From: Streptosporangium sp040640155
GTDB lineage: Bacteria > Actinomycetota > Actinomycetes > Streptosporangiales > Streptosporangiaceae
Reading direction: 5' to 3'
Assembly (NCBI RefSeq): GCF_040640155.1
Contig: NZ_JBFABE010000023.1
Span: 1 to 64,000, forward strand
Length of the DNA: 64,000 nucleotides
Shown here: one piece after another, positions 1-9,191 of the stretch
Layout: each line of letters begins with the position of its first letter
How positions within the stretch are numbered: the first letter of the stretch is position 1
The notes under the pieces: generated by a model
Seen by the model: only the letters and a program-made list of their open reading frames with translations
Database searches by the model: none
What the model was told of the DNA's origin: nothing
Position numbers and translations under genes: made by a program

Positions 1-1344
1 CAGGACCCGCCCGAGCCGAGGCTCGCGGCCACCGCCACCCTGCGCGAGGTGCACGATCTCCTCGACCGCCTCAAGGCACTGGCCGGGCCCGGCTCGCAGA
101 ACGCGCGCAAGGCGCTGCTGGCCGAGTTGTTCGGCTCCCTGACCCGTCAGGAGCAGCTCTTCCTGACGCGGCTGCTCCACGGGGAGCTCCGCCAGGGCGC
201 GCTCGAGGGCGTGATGATCGAGGCCGTCGCGAAGGCGGCCGGGGTGCCCGCGGCCGAGGTCAGGCGGGCGCTGATGCTCCGCGGCTGGCTGCCCGCGGTC
301 GGCGCCGCCGCGCTGAGCGGCGGGATCGAGGCGCTGCGCGCCTTCCACCTGGAGGTCGGCCGGCCGGTGTCCCCGATGCTCGCCCAGAGCGCCGTCTCCA
401 TCGAGGCCGCGTTCGGCAAGCTCGGCGGGCCCGTCGCGGTCGAGTGGAAGCTCGACGGCATCAGGATCCAGGCCCACCGCTCGGGTGACCGGGTCTCGGT
501 CTTCACCCGGACGCTGGACGACATCACCGCGCAGGTGCCCGAGCTCGTCGAGGCGGTCGGCGCGTTGCCCTCGTCCGATCTGGTGCTGGACGGCGAGGTC
601 CTCGCCCTGCGTCCCGACGGCCGCCCCGAACCCTTCCAGGTCACCTCCGGCCGCGTGTCCAGCCGCACCGACGTACCGCGCGCCCGCGCGAAGACCCCGT
701 TGAGCGTCTTCTTCTTCGACGCGCTGCGCGCCGACGGCGCCGACCTGCTCGACCTCCCGGGCGAGGCGCGCCACGCCGCCCTGACCGAGGCCGTGCCCGC
801 CGGACTGGTGACCCCCCGCCTGGCCACCGCCGACGTCGCCGAAGGTGAGGCGTTCTTCAAGGACGCGGTCAGGAGCGGGCACGAGGGCGTGGTGGTCAAG
901 TCCCTGCTGACGCCCTACGCCGCCGGGCGGCGCGGAGCCGGTTGGATCAAGGTGAAGCCGCGCCACACGCTCGACCTCGTCGTCCTGGCCGTGGAGTGGG
1001 GAAGCGGCCGCCGCGAGGGCCGTCTGTCCAACCTGCACCTGGGGGCCCGTGACCCGGAGAGCGGCGGGTTCGTCATGCTCGGCAAGACCTTCAAGGGCCT
1101 GACCGACGAACTGCTCGCCTGGCAGACCGAGCGCCTCCTGGCCATCGCGGAGGGTCCCACCGACGGGTGGACGGTCACCGTCCGCCCGGAACTCGTCGTC
1201 GAGATCGCCTTCGACGGCGTGCAGCAGTCCAGCCGTTACCCCGGCGGGGTGGCGTTGCGCTTCGCCAGGGTGATCCGCTACCGCCCCGACAAGACAGCGG
1301 ATCAAGCCGACACCGTGGACATGGTCCGCTCCCTCATGCTCTGA
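1..1344 (+). CDS. ATP-dependent DNA ligase (5' end outside window)
   Basis: Seals nicks in duplex DNA using ATP through a lysyl-AMP intermediate, acting in repair or replication. The reading frame is already open at base 1, 16 codons before the first possible start (GTG 49), and homologues carry a longer N-terminal helical domain, so the gene is cut by the window edge. The adenylation motif KLDG has its lysine at bases 448-450. Downstream come a nucleotidyltransferase motif III (FFFDALR), motif IV (EGVVVK) and motif V (WIKVKP), then an OB-fold region to the stop. This is the small actinobacterial ATP-type ligase (about 510 residues when complete), distinct from the essential NAD-dependent LigA. 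It converges on the next gene across a strong hairpin. The family is certain; the biological role is inferred. Confidence 0.93.
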   Translation, partial: QDPPEPRLAATATLREVHDLLDRLKALAGPGSQNARKALLAELFGSLTRQEQLFLTRLLHGELRQGALEGVMIEAVAKAAGVPAAEVRRALMLRGWLPAVGAAALSGGIEALRAFHLEVGRPVSPMLAQSAVSIEAAFGKLGGPVAVEWKLDGIRIQAHRSGDRVSVFTRTLDDITAQVPELVEAVGALPSSDLVLDGEVLALRPDGRPEPFQVTSGRVSSRTDVPRARAKTPLSVFFFDALRADGADLLDLPGEARHAALTEAVPAGLVTPRLATADVAEGEAFFKDAVRSGHEGVVVKSLLTPYAAGRRGAGWIKVKPRHTLDLVVLAVEWGSGRREGRLSNLHLGARDPESGGFVMLGKTFKGLTDELLAWQTERLLAIAEGPTDGWTVTVRPELVVEIAFDGVQQSSRYPGGVALRFARVIRYRPDKTADQADTVDMVRSLML

Positions 1345-1399
1345 GGGGCGACCTCCCGGGAGCTCGGACATCCCGGCGCCGCATCCCGGCGTCGGAATG

Positions 1400-1426
1400 C
1401 CCGGCACCGGACGTTCCGGTGCCGGG
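1400..1426. terminator. Bidirectional hairpin between convergent genes
   Basis: A perfect inverted repeat with 12-bp arms (CCCGGCACCGGA and its complement) around a CGT loop lies between the ligase gene and the convergent DUF1707 gene. There is no T-run on either side, so it is an L-shaped or I-shaped actinobacterial terminator rather than a classical one. The surrounding 1345-1600 stretch is GC-rich, repetitive (CCCGG-type words) and holds no supportable gene. Confidence 0.6.
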
Positions 1427-1601
1427 ATGCGGTGCCGGACATCTCGACTTCGACATCCCAGGCCCGGACCTGCCCGACCTCGGGCATCCCGAGAACCCGG
1501 GCGTTCCGAGAGCTCGTCCCCGGTGCGCCGGAACCCTGTCCCGGACGTCCTGAGATCCCGCCTCCGGTGTGCCGGGCCCCGATGCGCCCGACGCCCCGGC
1601 C

Positions 1602-2240
1602 CTACTGCACCATGCGCACGGTGAGGGGGTAACGGAAGTCGCCGCCGCTCGCCCCCGCGACCCCGCCGACCACGGACAGGACCACGCCACCGATCCAGAC
1701 CAGGGGGACCAGCACCGCCCCCACGATCGTGATGGTCAGCAGAATGGTCGCCGCGAGCAGCGTCAGCTGGAAGTTGAGCGCCTCCACCGAGTGGGCGCGG
1801 ATGTAGGGCGAGTTCCTTCCCGCGGTGAGCATCATCACCAGCGGCCCCACGACGGGCAGGCCTGCCAGCGGGAGCAGGTGGGCCGCGGCCGCGCCCAGGC
1901 GGTCACCGCCGGTGTCGCCTCGCCCGCCGAGCCTTCCCGGATACGCGGACGCCGACCGATCACCGGGGAACCGGGAGGAAACCGGCCGCGCCGGGTATCC
2001 GCCGTGCAGTTCGTCCATGATCGGGATCAGGTCGCCGTGCACGCGGGCCGTCATCGCCCGTTCCAGCCGGTCCTCGAACTCGAGCCTGTCGAGCCTTCCC
2101 TCCGCGTAGGCGGCCTTGACGTGCTCGACCACCTGCTCGCGATCCTGGTTGCCCACCCGAAGCGTCGGATGGTCGGGCCGCAGACCCGCCACCGGTACTC
2201 TCCCGCGCCCCGGGCCCGCTGGTGTCACTGTGCCTGCCAT
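1602..2240 (-). CDS. DUF1707 / DUF4870 membrane protein
   Basis: A 212-residue protein. An N-terminal DUF1707 (SHOCT-like) module at about residues 27-80 shows the usual NQDREQVVEHVKAAYAEGRL pattern followed by an LEFEDRLERAMTA helix. A Pro/Gly-rich linker follows. The C-terminal half (about 115-205) has three hydrophobic segments and a motif ending in R-AHSVEALNFQ, typical of DUF4870. Such proteins are small actinobacterial membrane proteins of unknown function; the N-terminal helix pair is thought to mediate protein contacts. The ATG at 2240 is the only start that keeps the whole DUF1707 domain. I see no convincing ribosome binding site. The gene stands alone, convergent with the ligase and divergent from the 2387 gene. 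Confidence 0.8.
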   Translation of the reverse strand: MAGTVTPAGPGRGRVPVAGLRPDHPTLRVGNQDREQVVEHVKAAYAEGRLDRLEFEDRLERAMTARVHGDLIPIMDELHGGYPARPVSSRFPGDRSASAYPGRLGGRGDTGGDRLGAAAAHLLPLAGLPVVGPLVMMLTAGRNSPYIRAHSVEALNFQLTLLAATILLTITIVGAVLVPLVWIGGVVLSVVGGVAGASGGDFRYPLTVRMVQ

Positions 2241-2386
2241 GAGACCGATACCCTTTCGTCGCCTCTACGCTTTCCATACTGGCTCAGATTGTCGGCCTGG
2301 CGCATCAGGATGAACCCTCATAGACCCCTGAGACGCACCCCTGGCATCCGCGCCGGGGAACAAGCAGGAGAGGTATACAGGAAAAC

Positions 2387-2725
2387 ATGAGATGGCGAGA
2401 TCGCTATGGATTGAGGCGCCTGCGCGGGCCGAAGATCGCCAAGTTCGATCGCGAGGCGACCGACGCCGACATCGAGGCGCTCATCGCCTTCGCGAAGTCA
2501 CGTCGGGGTGTGGAGTTCTACGTCGAACCCGAGACGTTCGCGACGGACACCACGGCGGTGGCCATCGCCGACGACGGTGAGTGGACGCGGCGGCGGGTCG
2601 GCTCCCCCGCGGTGATCGGCAAGGTGGCCCGTGGCCTGTCCCTGCCCGTCTACGACGTGCAGCTGACCGGTTATCCGCCTCGGATGAGGGCCTACAACGA
2701 ACGTCAGCGACGCGCGGAGGGCTGA
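2387..2725 (+). CDS. Conserved actinobacterial hypothetical protein
   Basis: A 112-residue soluble protein with a basic N-terminus, then a compact alpha/beta-looking core: a KFDREATDADIEALIAFAK helix, a GVEFYVEP strand, and TAVAIADDGEWTRRRV followed by a YDVQLTGYPPRMR tail. I recognise it as a type commonly seen in actinobacteria as an uncharacterised short protein, but I cannot assign a function. The ATG at 2387 is preceded by AGGAGAGG about 13 bases upstream, a little far for an ideal ribosome binding site. Its last 22 bases overlap, tail to tail, the end of the DUF4192 gene on the other strand. Confidence 0.7.
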   Translation: MRWRDRYGLRRLRGPKIAKFDREATDADIEALIAFAKSRRGVEFYVEPETFATDTTAVAIADDGEWTRRRVGSPAVIGKVARGLSLPVYDVQLTGYPPRMRAYNERQRRAEG

Positions 2726-4128
2726 GCCGGCACCCCGGCGGTCACGGCCCTCGGGCCCGGACCGCCGGTCTCGTCGAGCAGCACCACCATCGGGAGCAGC
2801 CAGGCCGTCTTCGGGCTGCCCATCTCCTGGTCGAGCTCCTCGGGGCCGGGCATCCTGTCGTTGAGGGCATGGGGCGGGACCAGGCTGCGGATGGCGTGCA
2901 GGAGCAGGTTCGCCATCGAGTAGCCGGGATCGACCTCATGGGCCCGGCCCAGGGCGACGCCCGCGAGCGCGGAGTCACCTCGGCGCCAGGCGACCAGGCC
3001 GAGCAGCGAGGCGACCGGCGGCACGAACCTCGGCTCCAGCCGCCGCGTGAGATCGTGCCACAGCCTGAGGTGGGCGTCGTGATCGTCGTCGGTCATCAGT
3101 GCCCAGGCCTCGTCCCTGATCCTGATCACCGCCAGGTCCAGCCCCAGCCTGGCCGCCTGGTCGTCGCCGAGCCTGCCGCCCGAGGCGTAGACAGCGATCG
3201 CCTCACGGACCCTGGCCATGCCGTCCGCCACGAACTCCGCCGCGAATCCGTCGGCGTCACGGCGGCCGGTGAGCCTGTCGAGCGTCTCGCGGGTGACGCG
3301 GCCGGTCGCCTCACGCATGGCCACCCGCCCCGGACCGGTCACCGGGTCGAGCGAGCGCTCCAGGGTCTGCCGATCCGGCAGGGCGACCAACCCCTGGAGG
3401 GTCGCCTCGGCGGCGACCGCGCCGGCTCGACGCTCGTAGGGTGTCCCGTCGGCCGGGCAGCAGTCGCCTCGTGAGCAGGCGTACGACCAGTAGCGGCCCT
3501 GCTCCACCCGGAGCGCGTCGACGACGGTCAGCCCGCCTGCGCGGAAGTGCGCCACCACCGCGTCGGCGGCCGGGGTGACCAGCGGGCCGGGGCCGTAGCC
3601 GACCACGACGACCTCGGTGACCCCTTCCTTCCTGAAGAGCGGGAGGACCCGGCCGAGCCCGTCGGCCGCGAGCGGCAGATCCCATCGGACGGTGAGGTGC
3701 AGCCTGCTCGTCGTCGGGCCGCCGGTGAGGCCGATGACGACGAGGCTCTCGGCGGGGTGGAACCCCAGCAGGTAGGGAACGGCTCCCAGGACGTCCTCGG
3801 TGGAGCCGAGCAGGAGCCGCGGCGGGGAGGACGGCCCCGGGAACGCGCCGGAAGGCGAGGAGCGCGAGGAGCGCGAAGGACCTCCGGGTCGCGCGAGATC
3901 CGTGTCCTCCGCGGACTCCCCGAGCTCCGCCGGCTCTCCGGGCTCCGCAGGATGCCCGTGGACCACGGAGATCTCGGAGGCCGCGGGATCCGCGGGGGAC
4001 GGGGGGTTGGCGGGCCGTGCGCGGGCCGCCCGCCGTGAGGAGCGTGGGGAGCGGGCGGGCCGTGAGGGGGCCACGGAGCGTGAGGGCTTCGGCTCGGGCG
4101 AGGCCGGTGACGTGCTGTCCGTTGTCAT
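2704..4128 (-). CDS. DUF4192 family protein with long low-complexity N-terminus
   Basis: A 474-residue cytoplasmic protein. Residues 1 to about 105 are Pro/Ser/Arg/Glu-rich and probably disordered. The DUF4192 domain then runs to about residue 455, starting at RLLLGSTEDVLGAVPYLLGFHP and including the family landmarks ESLVVIGL, the Cys-containing CSRGDCCPADGTPYE segment and the C-terminal GDSALAGVALGRAHEVDPGY region, which resembles a TPR-like helix pair. The family is widespread in actinobacteria, function unknown. The N-terminal extension is longer than in many relatives, so the true start may be internal, but no internal ATG or GTG next to the domain has a clearly better ribosome binding site. 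The gene ends inside the convergent 112-residue gene. Confidence 0.8.
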   Translation of the reverse strand: MTTDSTSPASPEPKPSRSVAPSRPARSPRSSRRAARARPANPPSPADPAASEISVVHGHPAEPGEPAELGESAEDTDLARPGGPSRSSRSSPSGAFPGPSSPPRLLLGSTEDVLGAVPYLLGFHPAESLVVIGLTGGPTTSRLHLTVRWDLPLAADGLGRVLPLFRKEGVTEVVVVGYGPGPLVTPAADAVVAHFRAGGLTVVDALRVEQGRYWSYACSRGDCCPADGTPYERRAGAVAAEATLQGLVALPDRQTLERSLDPVTGPGRVAMREATGRVTRETLDRLTGRRDADGFAAEFVADGMARVREAIAVYASGGRLGDDQAARLGLDLAVIRIRDEAWALMTDDDHDAHLRLWHDLTRRLEPRFVPPVASLLGLVAWRRGDSALAGVALGRAHEVDPGYSMANLLLHAIRSLVPPHALNDRMPGPEELDQEMGSPKTAWLLPMVVLLDETGGPGPRAVTAGVPAQPSARR

Positions 4129-4222
4129 GGCGGCAAGCCTTCCGGACCCGCGTTCCCCTCATCCGAGCCGAACCACGTTCTGTGGACAGCGTCGGTTTTC
4201 CACAGCCGGGAACGAAGAACCC

Positions 4223-5143
4223 TCAGGCGCCCCTGTCCGTACGCGGATCCACGCGCCGGCCCGCGCCCGGATCCGCACCCGGATTCACGCTCCGGTCCAC
4301 GCCCCGATCCGCACCCGGATTCACGCTCCGGTCCACGCTCCGGTCCACGCGCGGGTCCACACCACGGTTCCCCGCGTCTCCCCCGACCCGGGGCGCCGTC
4401 GGCGCCAGGCGGTTGCGGACCATGATGGCCGCGCCGGCCACGGCGGCGGGCATCGCGATGACCGCGACGAACGGGATGAGGAAGAGCAGGAAGAGCAGGA
4501 CCCCGAAACCCAGGGCGGGAGCCTTGTTCCCCCGGAGCAGGCCGAACCGGCGCTTGCGCGCCATCCCCCTGCGCTCCAGGCCCAGCGTGGTCAGCTCGAC
4601 CGTGAGGAAGAACCCCGAGACCAGGGCGCCCAGGACCGGCACCACGGTCTGCCCGATCACCGGCACGAACCCGAGGAAGAACAGCGGGACGGTGAAGAGC
4701 AGCAACCATCCGAGGGTGATCAGGCTGTCCCTGACGGACCTGAGGACGGACTTCCACAGCGGGAGCTCGTGGCCGGTCGGCACCTCCCCGTAGGTCCCCT
4801 CGACCTTCTCCGAGAGCTTCTCGTAGAACGGGTCGCCCACGATGAGGGTGACCGCGGTGAAGGTCACCACGGACAGGACCAGCCCGGCCCCGAAGAGCGC
4901 CAGCCCGACCACCGCGCGCAACGCGGTCCGGGCCGACTCGCTCCACCCGTCGGCGAACGGCGTTCCCCAGGCGGCGATCTCCAGCGCGTTCGTGCCGAGG
5001 AGATAGAGGGCGGCCGCGTAGAGGGCGAAGGCGATCAGGGCCGGGATCAGCCCGAACAGCCACCAGCGCGGATAGCGCGCCACCCAGCGCACTCCCTGGA
5101 AGAAGAACCCGATGCCGTCCAGAAAGGAGCGGAAATGACCCAT
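4223..5143 (-). CDS. EI24 (CysZ-like) integral membrane protein
   Basis: A 306-residue multi-pass membrane protein of the EI24 family, related to the CysZ sulfate permease fold. An amphipathic FFFQGVRWVARYPRWW segment is followed by about four to five transmembrane helices (around 29-50, 78-105, 140-190 and 215-245) and the conserved loop VGDPFYEKLSEKVE. The last 60 residues are a hydrophilic tail of repeated VDRSVNPGAD-type units, encoded by direct repeats near 4250-4350, which is unusual for the family and probably dispensable. The ATG at 5143 begins a sequence matching family N-termini. Transport of sulfate or another solute is inferred from the family only. Confidence 0.82.
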   Translation of the reverse strand: MGHFRSFLDGIGFFFQGVRWVARYPRWWLFGLIPALIAFALYAAALYLLGTNALEIAAWGTPFADGWSESARTALRAVVGLALFGAGLVLSVVTFTAVTLIVGDPFYEKLSEKVEGTYGEVPTGHELPLWKSVLRSVRDSLITLGWLLLFTVPLFFLGFVPVIGQTVVPVLGALVSGFFLTVELTTLGLERRGMARKRRFGLLRGNKAPALGFGVLLFLLFLIPFVAVIAMPAAVAGAAIMVRNRLAPTAPRVGGDAGNRGVDPRVDRSVDRSVNPGADRGVDRSVNPGADPGAGRRVDPRTDRGA

Positions 5144-5193
5144 GGCGGAAGATTAGCGGGATCGGACGTCCCGGGTGACGGCGCGGGCCCGGC

Positions 5194-5781
5194 TCACCGC
5201 CACAGGACGGGAACGGAGACCCCGAGGGCGGCCAGGAGGCGGCGGAGCAGCGGCAGGGAGAGACCCAGGACGTTGCCGTGGTCACCGTCGATGCCCTCGA
5301 CGAACCAGCCGCCCCGCCCGTCCAGGGTGAAGGCGCCGGCCACGTGAAGGGGCTCTCCGGTGGCGACGTAGGCGGCGATCTCGTCGTCGCCGGGGGTGCC
5401 GAAGCGCACGGTCGTCGCGCCCACCTCCGCCGCCTCGCGCCCGCTCTCGACGTCGATCACGCAGTGGCCGGTGAGCAGGCGGCCCTCGCGCCCGCGCATG
5501 CCGTGCCAGCGGGCGACGGCCTCCTCGGGAGAGGACGGCTTGCCGTAGGCCCGGCCGTCGAGTTCGAGCACGGAGTCACAGCCGACGACCAGCCCGCCGG
5601 AGAGCTTCCCGGCCACCACCGCGGCCTTGGCGTGGGCCAGCGTGAGGCAGAGCTCGGCCGGGCTGCCGGCGGTGACGGCGGCCTCGTCCACCCCGCTGAC
5701 GATCACTTCGGGATCCAGTCCGGCGCTGCGCAGCAGGGCGAGACGGGCGGGCGAGGCGGAGGCGAGCACGATCTGGGTCAC
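5194..5781 (-). CDS. maf: Maf-type nucleoside triphosphate pyrophosphatase
   Basis: A house-cleaning enzyme that hydrolyses non-canonical or dTTP/UTP-type nucleotides to monophosphates plus pyrophosphate. The 195-residue protein opens with the diagnostic LASASPARLALLRSAGL motif, which contacts phosphate, continues with GCDSVLELDGRAYGKP (acidic residue plus GKP) and a DGDHGNVLGLSLPLL C-terminus typical of Maf. An open frame extends further upstream into the 3' end of ftsH, but that part is not Maf-like. The GTG at 5781, 11 bases after the ftsH stop, is the start that fits the family. Its order directly after ftsH suggests co-transcription. Confidence 0.92.
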   Translation of the reverse strand: MTQIVLASASPARLALLRSAGLDPEVIVSGVDEAAVTAGSPAELCLTLAHAKAAVVAGKLSGGLVVGCDSVLELDGRAYGKPSSPEEAVARWHGMRGREGRLLTGHCVIDVESGREAAEVGATTVRFGTPGDDEIAAYVATGEPLHVAGAFTLDGRGGWFVEGIDGDHGNVLGLSLPLLRRLLAALGVSVPVLWR

Positions 5782-5792
5782 GCCGGTCGAGC

Positions 5793-7847
5793 CTAGCGCG
5801 GCCTCGCCGGTCTCCCCGCCACGGGCGGGGGCGGGGTCATGGGCTCGGGAGCCGGACGGCGCGGGAGTCCCGCGGCGTCGTAGGCCTCGGCCTCGCCCAG
5901 GGTCTCGCTCTCCAGCAGGGCGGCGGCGATGCCGTCCAGGCGGTCGCGGTTCTCCCGCAGGACGGCCAGGGCGACCTCGTAGCACTCGTCCACGATGCGC
6001 CGGACCTCCTGGTCCACGGCGGCGAGGGTGTCGGGGGCCGCGGCGGGACGGCCGTCGGCGGAATCGGACAGCACGCTGAGCGGGCCGATCCTGGCGGACA
6101 TGCCCCAGCGGCCGACCATGCCGCGCGCGATCACCGTGACCTGCTCCAGGTCGCTCTCCGAACCGGTGGTGACCACGCCGTAGACGATCTGCTCCGCCGC
6201 CATGCCGCCGAGGGCGCCGACGATCCGGTCCCGCAGGTGCTTCTCGTCGTAGGCGTACCGGTCGGTGTCGGGGGTGGAGAGGGTGACGCCCAGCGCCCGG
6301 CCGCGCGGGATGATCGAGACCTTCCTGACCGGGTCGGCACCCGGCTGGAGCATGCCGAGCAGCGCGTGGCCCGCCTCGTGGTAGGCGGTGCGCCTGCGCT
6401 CGTCCTGCGGGATCACGACGGCGCGGGCCGCACCCAGCAGGATCTTCTCCAGCGCGTCGGCGAAGTCGGCGGAGTGCACCTTCTCGTTGCCCCGCTTGGC
6501 GGCGAGCAGCGCGGCCTCGTTGACGAGGTTGGCCAGGTCCGCGCCGGTCATGCCGGGCGTGGTCCTGGCGAGCCGGTCCAGGTGGACGTCGCCGGCGAGC
6601 GGCACGCCCCGGCTGTGCACGCGCAGGATCGCCAGCCGCCCGTCGGCGTCCGGCACGGAGACCACGACGGTACGGTCGAAACGGCCGGGCCGCAGCAGCG
6701 CCGGATCGAGCACCTCGGCCCGGTTCGAGGCGGCGATCACGATGACGCCCTCGGAGCCGGTGAAGCCGTCCATCTCGGTGAGGATCTGGTTGAGCGTCTG
6801 CTCGCGCTCGTCGTGGCCGCCGATGGTGCTGCCGCCGCGTACCCGGCCGATCGCGTCGATCTCGTCGATGAAGATGATCGACGGCGCGACCTTGCGGGCC
6901 TCCTCGAACAGCTCGCGCACCCGCGAGGCGCCCACCCCCACGATCATCTCGATGAACTCCGAGGCGCTCGCCGAGAAGAACGGCACGTCCGCCTCGCCCG
7001 CCACGGCGCGGGCGAGGAGGGTCTTGCCGGTGCCGGGCGGGCCGGCGAGCAGTACGCCCTTGGGCAGCTTCGCCCCGAGCCTGCGGTACTTGTCGGGGTC
7101 CTTGAGGTAGTCGACCACCTCGGCGACCTCGTTCTCGACCTCGTCGATGCCGGCCACGTCGTCGAAGTCGACCCGGACCCTGTCCTGTTCAACCGGTTTT
7201 GCCGCCTTCGTCTTGCCGAGACCGCCCAGTCCACCCCCCATACCGCCGCCCATGGCCCCGGCCGCCGCGCGCCGCACGAACCAGATCCACAGCCCGGCCA
7301 GCAGCAGCACCGGGAACAGCGACAGCAGCAGGTTCGTCAGGAAACCCCGGTCGCCGCCGACGGGCTCGGCCTTGATGTTCACCCCCGTCGCGGTGAGCTG
7401 GCGGTAGAGCCCCTCGTCGTCGGCGAAGACCGGAAGCTCGGTGGAGAACCGGTCGTACTCGACGTTGTCGCTGTCGGGGTCGCGGGCGGGTTTCCTGAGG
7501 GTGCCCTGGATCGACGCACCCGTGGCGTAGAGGTCCTTGACGTTGGCCGCCCGTACCTGCCGGGTGAACTGGGTGTAGGAGATCGGCTCGGTGACGTCGT
7601 CGAAGAACGAGGAGACGATGAAGAAACCCGCGTAGACGACGGCCAGCGTCAGCAGGAAGCGCGGCCAGCTGATCCGCGGGCGCTGCGGGGCGGACGAACG
7701 GTCGGGCAGGCCCTCGGACCTCCAGGGCTTGGAGCCGCTGCCCTCGCCGTCCCTGTCGCCGCTCCCCGGGCGGCCCGTCTCGCCGGACGGCCACCGTCCC
7801 GGTCCCTTGCGCTGCCGGGACGGCTGCTGAGACGCCGGTCGGTTCAC
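5793..7847 (-). CDS. ftsH: ATP-dependent zinc metalloprotease FtsH
   Basis: Membrane-anchored AAA+ protease that degrades membrane and cytosolic proteins. In 684 residues: a charged N-terminal tail, TM1 (RFLLTLAVVYAGFFIVSSFF, about 62-82), an extracytoplasmic domain, TM2 (about 160-180), a Gly/Met-rich linker, then the AAA domain with Walker A GPPGTGKT (about 268-275), Walker B IIFIDEID and the second region of homology ending RPGRFDR. The peptidase domain has the zinc motif HEAGH at about 490-494 and the third-ligand region SESDLEQVT. The GTG at 7847 is preceded by GGGGGAAG. All catalytic motifs are intact. Many actinobacteria have more than one FtsH; the usual folE/hpt context is absent here, so this may be a paralogue. 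Confidence 0.95.
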   Translation of the reverse strand: MNRPASQQPSRQRKGPGRWPSGETGRPGSGDRDGEGSGSKPWRSEGLPDRSSAPQRPRISWPRFLLTLAVVYAGFFIVSSFFDDVTEPISYTQFTRQVRAANVKDLYATGASIQGTLRKPARDPDSDNVEYDRFSTELPVFADDEGLYRQLTATGVNIKAEPVGGDRGFLTNLLLSLFPVLLLAGLWIWFVRRAAAGAMGGGMGGGLGGLGKTKAAKPVEQDRVRVDFDDVAGIDEVENEVAEVVDYLKDPDKYRRLGAKLPKGVLLAGPPGTGKTLLARAVAGEADVPFFSASASEFIEMIVGVGASRVRELFEEARKVAPSIIFIDEIDAIGRVRGGSTIGGHDEREQTLNQILTEMDGFTGSEGVIVIAASNRAEVLDPALLRPGRFDRTVVVSVPDADGRLAILRVHSRGVPLAGDVHLDRLARTTPGMTGADLANLVNEAALLAAKRGNEKVHSADFADALEKILLGAARAVVIPQDERRRTAYHEAGHALLGMLQPGADPVRKVSIIPRGRALGVTLSTPDTDRYAYDEKHLRDRIVGALGGMAAEQIVYGVVTTGSESDLEQVTVIARGMVGRWGMSARIGPLSVLSDSADGRPAAAPDTLAAVDQEVRRIVDECYEVALAVLRENRDRLDGIAAALLESETLGEAEAYDAAGLPRRPAPEPMTPPPPVAGRPARPR

Positions 7848-8042
7848 GGACTTCCCCCTCGACGACCGGGGGGACGTAGCCGGACGGAGGCCCGGCGGCG
7901 CGTCCGGCGGGCGGGCTTCGACGAGCGGGCTCCGGCGGGCGGGCAGGGGCCGTCACGCGTACGACGGCGGGGCGACCGATCGTGAAATCCCCCCGAATCT
8001 CACCCGGTCACACGGACAAGGCGAATCCTGCCCCGGCCGGGC

Positions 8043-9083
8043 TCACTTCAATCGGAGGGAGGAGACCGCGGTGTTGATGTCGCGCCAGTGCTTCTTCTGC
8101 GCGTCGGGGATCGTCACGAAGAGCATCGCCGGCTTGTCGCCGGAGCCCTCGGTCACCGCGACGGCGGCCATGGAGGAGCGCGCCTTGCCCTTGTTCCTGT
8201 ACTTCACCCGGTAGGCGAGCAGCCAGCCGTCCTTGATCGGCTGCGAGGCCGTCCAGGAGATCTTTCCGCCCTTGGGGTGGTGGTTGAGCGTCCACCGGGC
8301 GGCCAGCAGCGCGGTGTCCTTGGTCTCCCGCTGCACCAGGATCGGCACCGGGCAGCTCACCAGCATCGCCCGGTGAGCCGCCCCCTTCACCTTGGGCAGC
8401 ACCTGTCTGGTGGAGAACGGCGAGGCGCCGAAGACCTTCCAGGGCTTGCCCAGGCGGACCAGCGACACGCCCGACCGGCGGTCGGTGAGGCGGCGCTTGC
8501 TCCTGTCCGCCGCGCCGGTGAGCTTGCCGAGCCGCTTGTCGCGCGGCAGTTCCGGCACCCGGGGGTCGGCCAGGGCCGTGACGACGGCGCTGCGGTCGGG
8601 TGCCGGGGTGGAGCCGGACGGCGACGGGCTCCCGGAGGCCGACGGGGACGCCGATCCCGAGGGAGAAGGGCTTCCCGGGGCGGAGGACGACGCCGAGGCC
8701 GAGGCCGGCGCCGACGGCTCCGGGGAGACGGGTCCGGTGGAGGCCGGACCGGGCGAGGGCGGCGCGGCAGATGGCGCGGCGATCTGCCCCGCTCGCTCCT
8801 CGCCCGGTTGATCTGGGGTGCCCGAGGTGACGAAGCCGACCACGGCCGCGACCGCGACGAGGAGCAGCGCGGCGCCCACGGCCAGGGCGCGGTAGATCAC
8901 GCGCATCGGCAGGTCGCCGATGCGGGACCGCTTGATGGCCGGGACCGGCTGGGCCTGCGGCGTCCCGCGGGGGCTCTCCGCCGTGATCTTCGGCAGGTCC
9001 GAGGTCTCCGCGTCGGCGGTCGCGTACGTCGGCGTGGAACCCGTCTCCCGGGTCCCCTGAGTCCCACCCAACCCATCGAGCAC
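8043..9083 (-). CDS. Single-pass membrane protein with Pro/Ser linker and extracellular domain
   Basis: A 346-residue protein of unknown function. The N-terminal 60 residues are cytoplasmic and hydrophilic, a single TM helix (VIYRALAVGAALLLVAVAAVVGFV) lies at about 61-82, and then a long Pro/Ser/Ala-rich linker (about 90-165) leads to a folded extracytoplasmic domain (about 165-346). That domain contains one cysteine (MLVSCPVPILV) and ends DAQKKHWRDINTAVSSLRLK. The layout is that of a membrane-tethered secreted domain whose linker spans the cell wall. No catalytic motif is recognised. It sits 195 bases downstream of the ftsH start on the same strand, and that gap shows nothing I can name. Confidence 0.7.
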   Translation of the reverse strand: MLDGLGGTQGTRETGSTPTYATADAETSDLPKITAESPRGTPQAQPVPAIKRSRIGDLPMRVIYRALAVGAALLLVAVAAVVGFVTSGTPDQPGEERAGQIAAPSAAPPSPGPASTGPVSPEPSAPASASASSSAPGSPSPSGSASPSASGSPSPSGSTPAPDRSAVVTALADPRVPELPRDKRLGKLTGAADRSKRRLTDRRSGVSLVRLGKPWKVFGASPFSTRQVLPKVKGAAHRAMLVSCPVPILVQRETKDTALLAARWTLNHHPKGGKISWTASQPIKDGWLLAYRVKYRNKGKARSSMAAVAVTEGSGDKPAMLFVTIPDAQKKHWRDINTAVSSLRLK

Positions 9084-9191
9084 GAACGGGAGCGTACGAC
9101 AAATCCGGTTTTCTCGCCTGGGATCCCCATCACACTTCGGGAACGAGTACCTTCTCCGCCGGCACCCCGGTCACCCTGCGATGATGCCGGA

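Noticed and set aside
1345..1600. Several plus and minus frames of 60-130 codons after the ligase gene.
   Set aside because: They are repetitive CCCGG-encoded Pro/Arg/Gly sequence across the terminator hairpin with no start signals.
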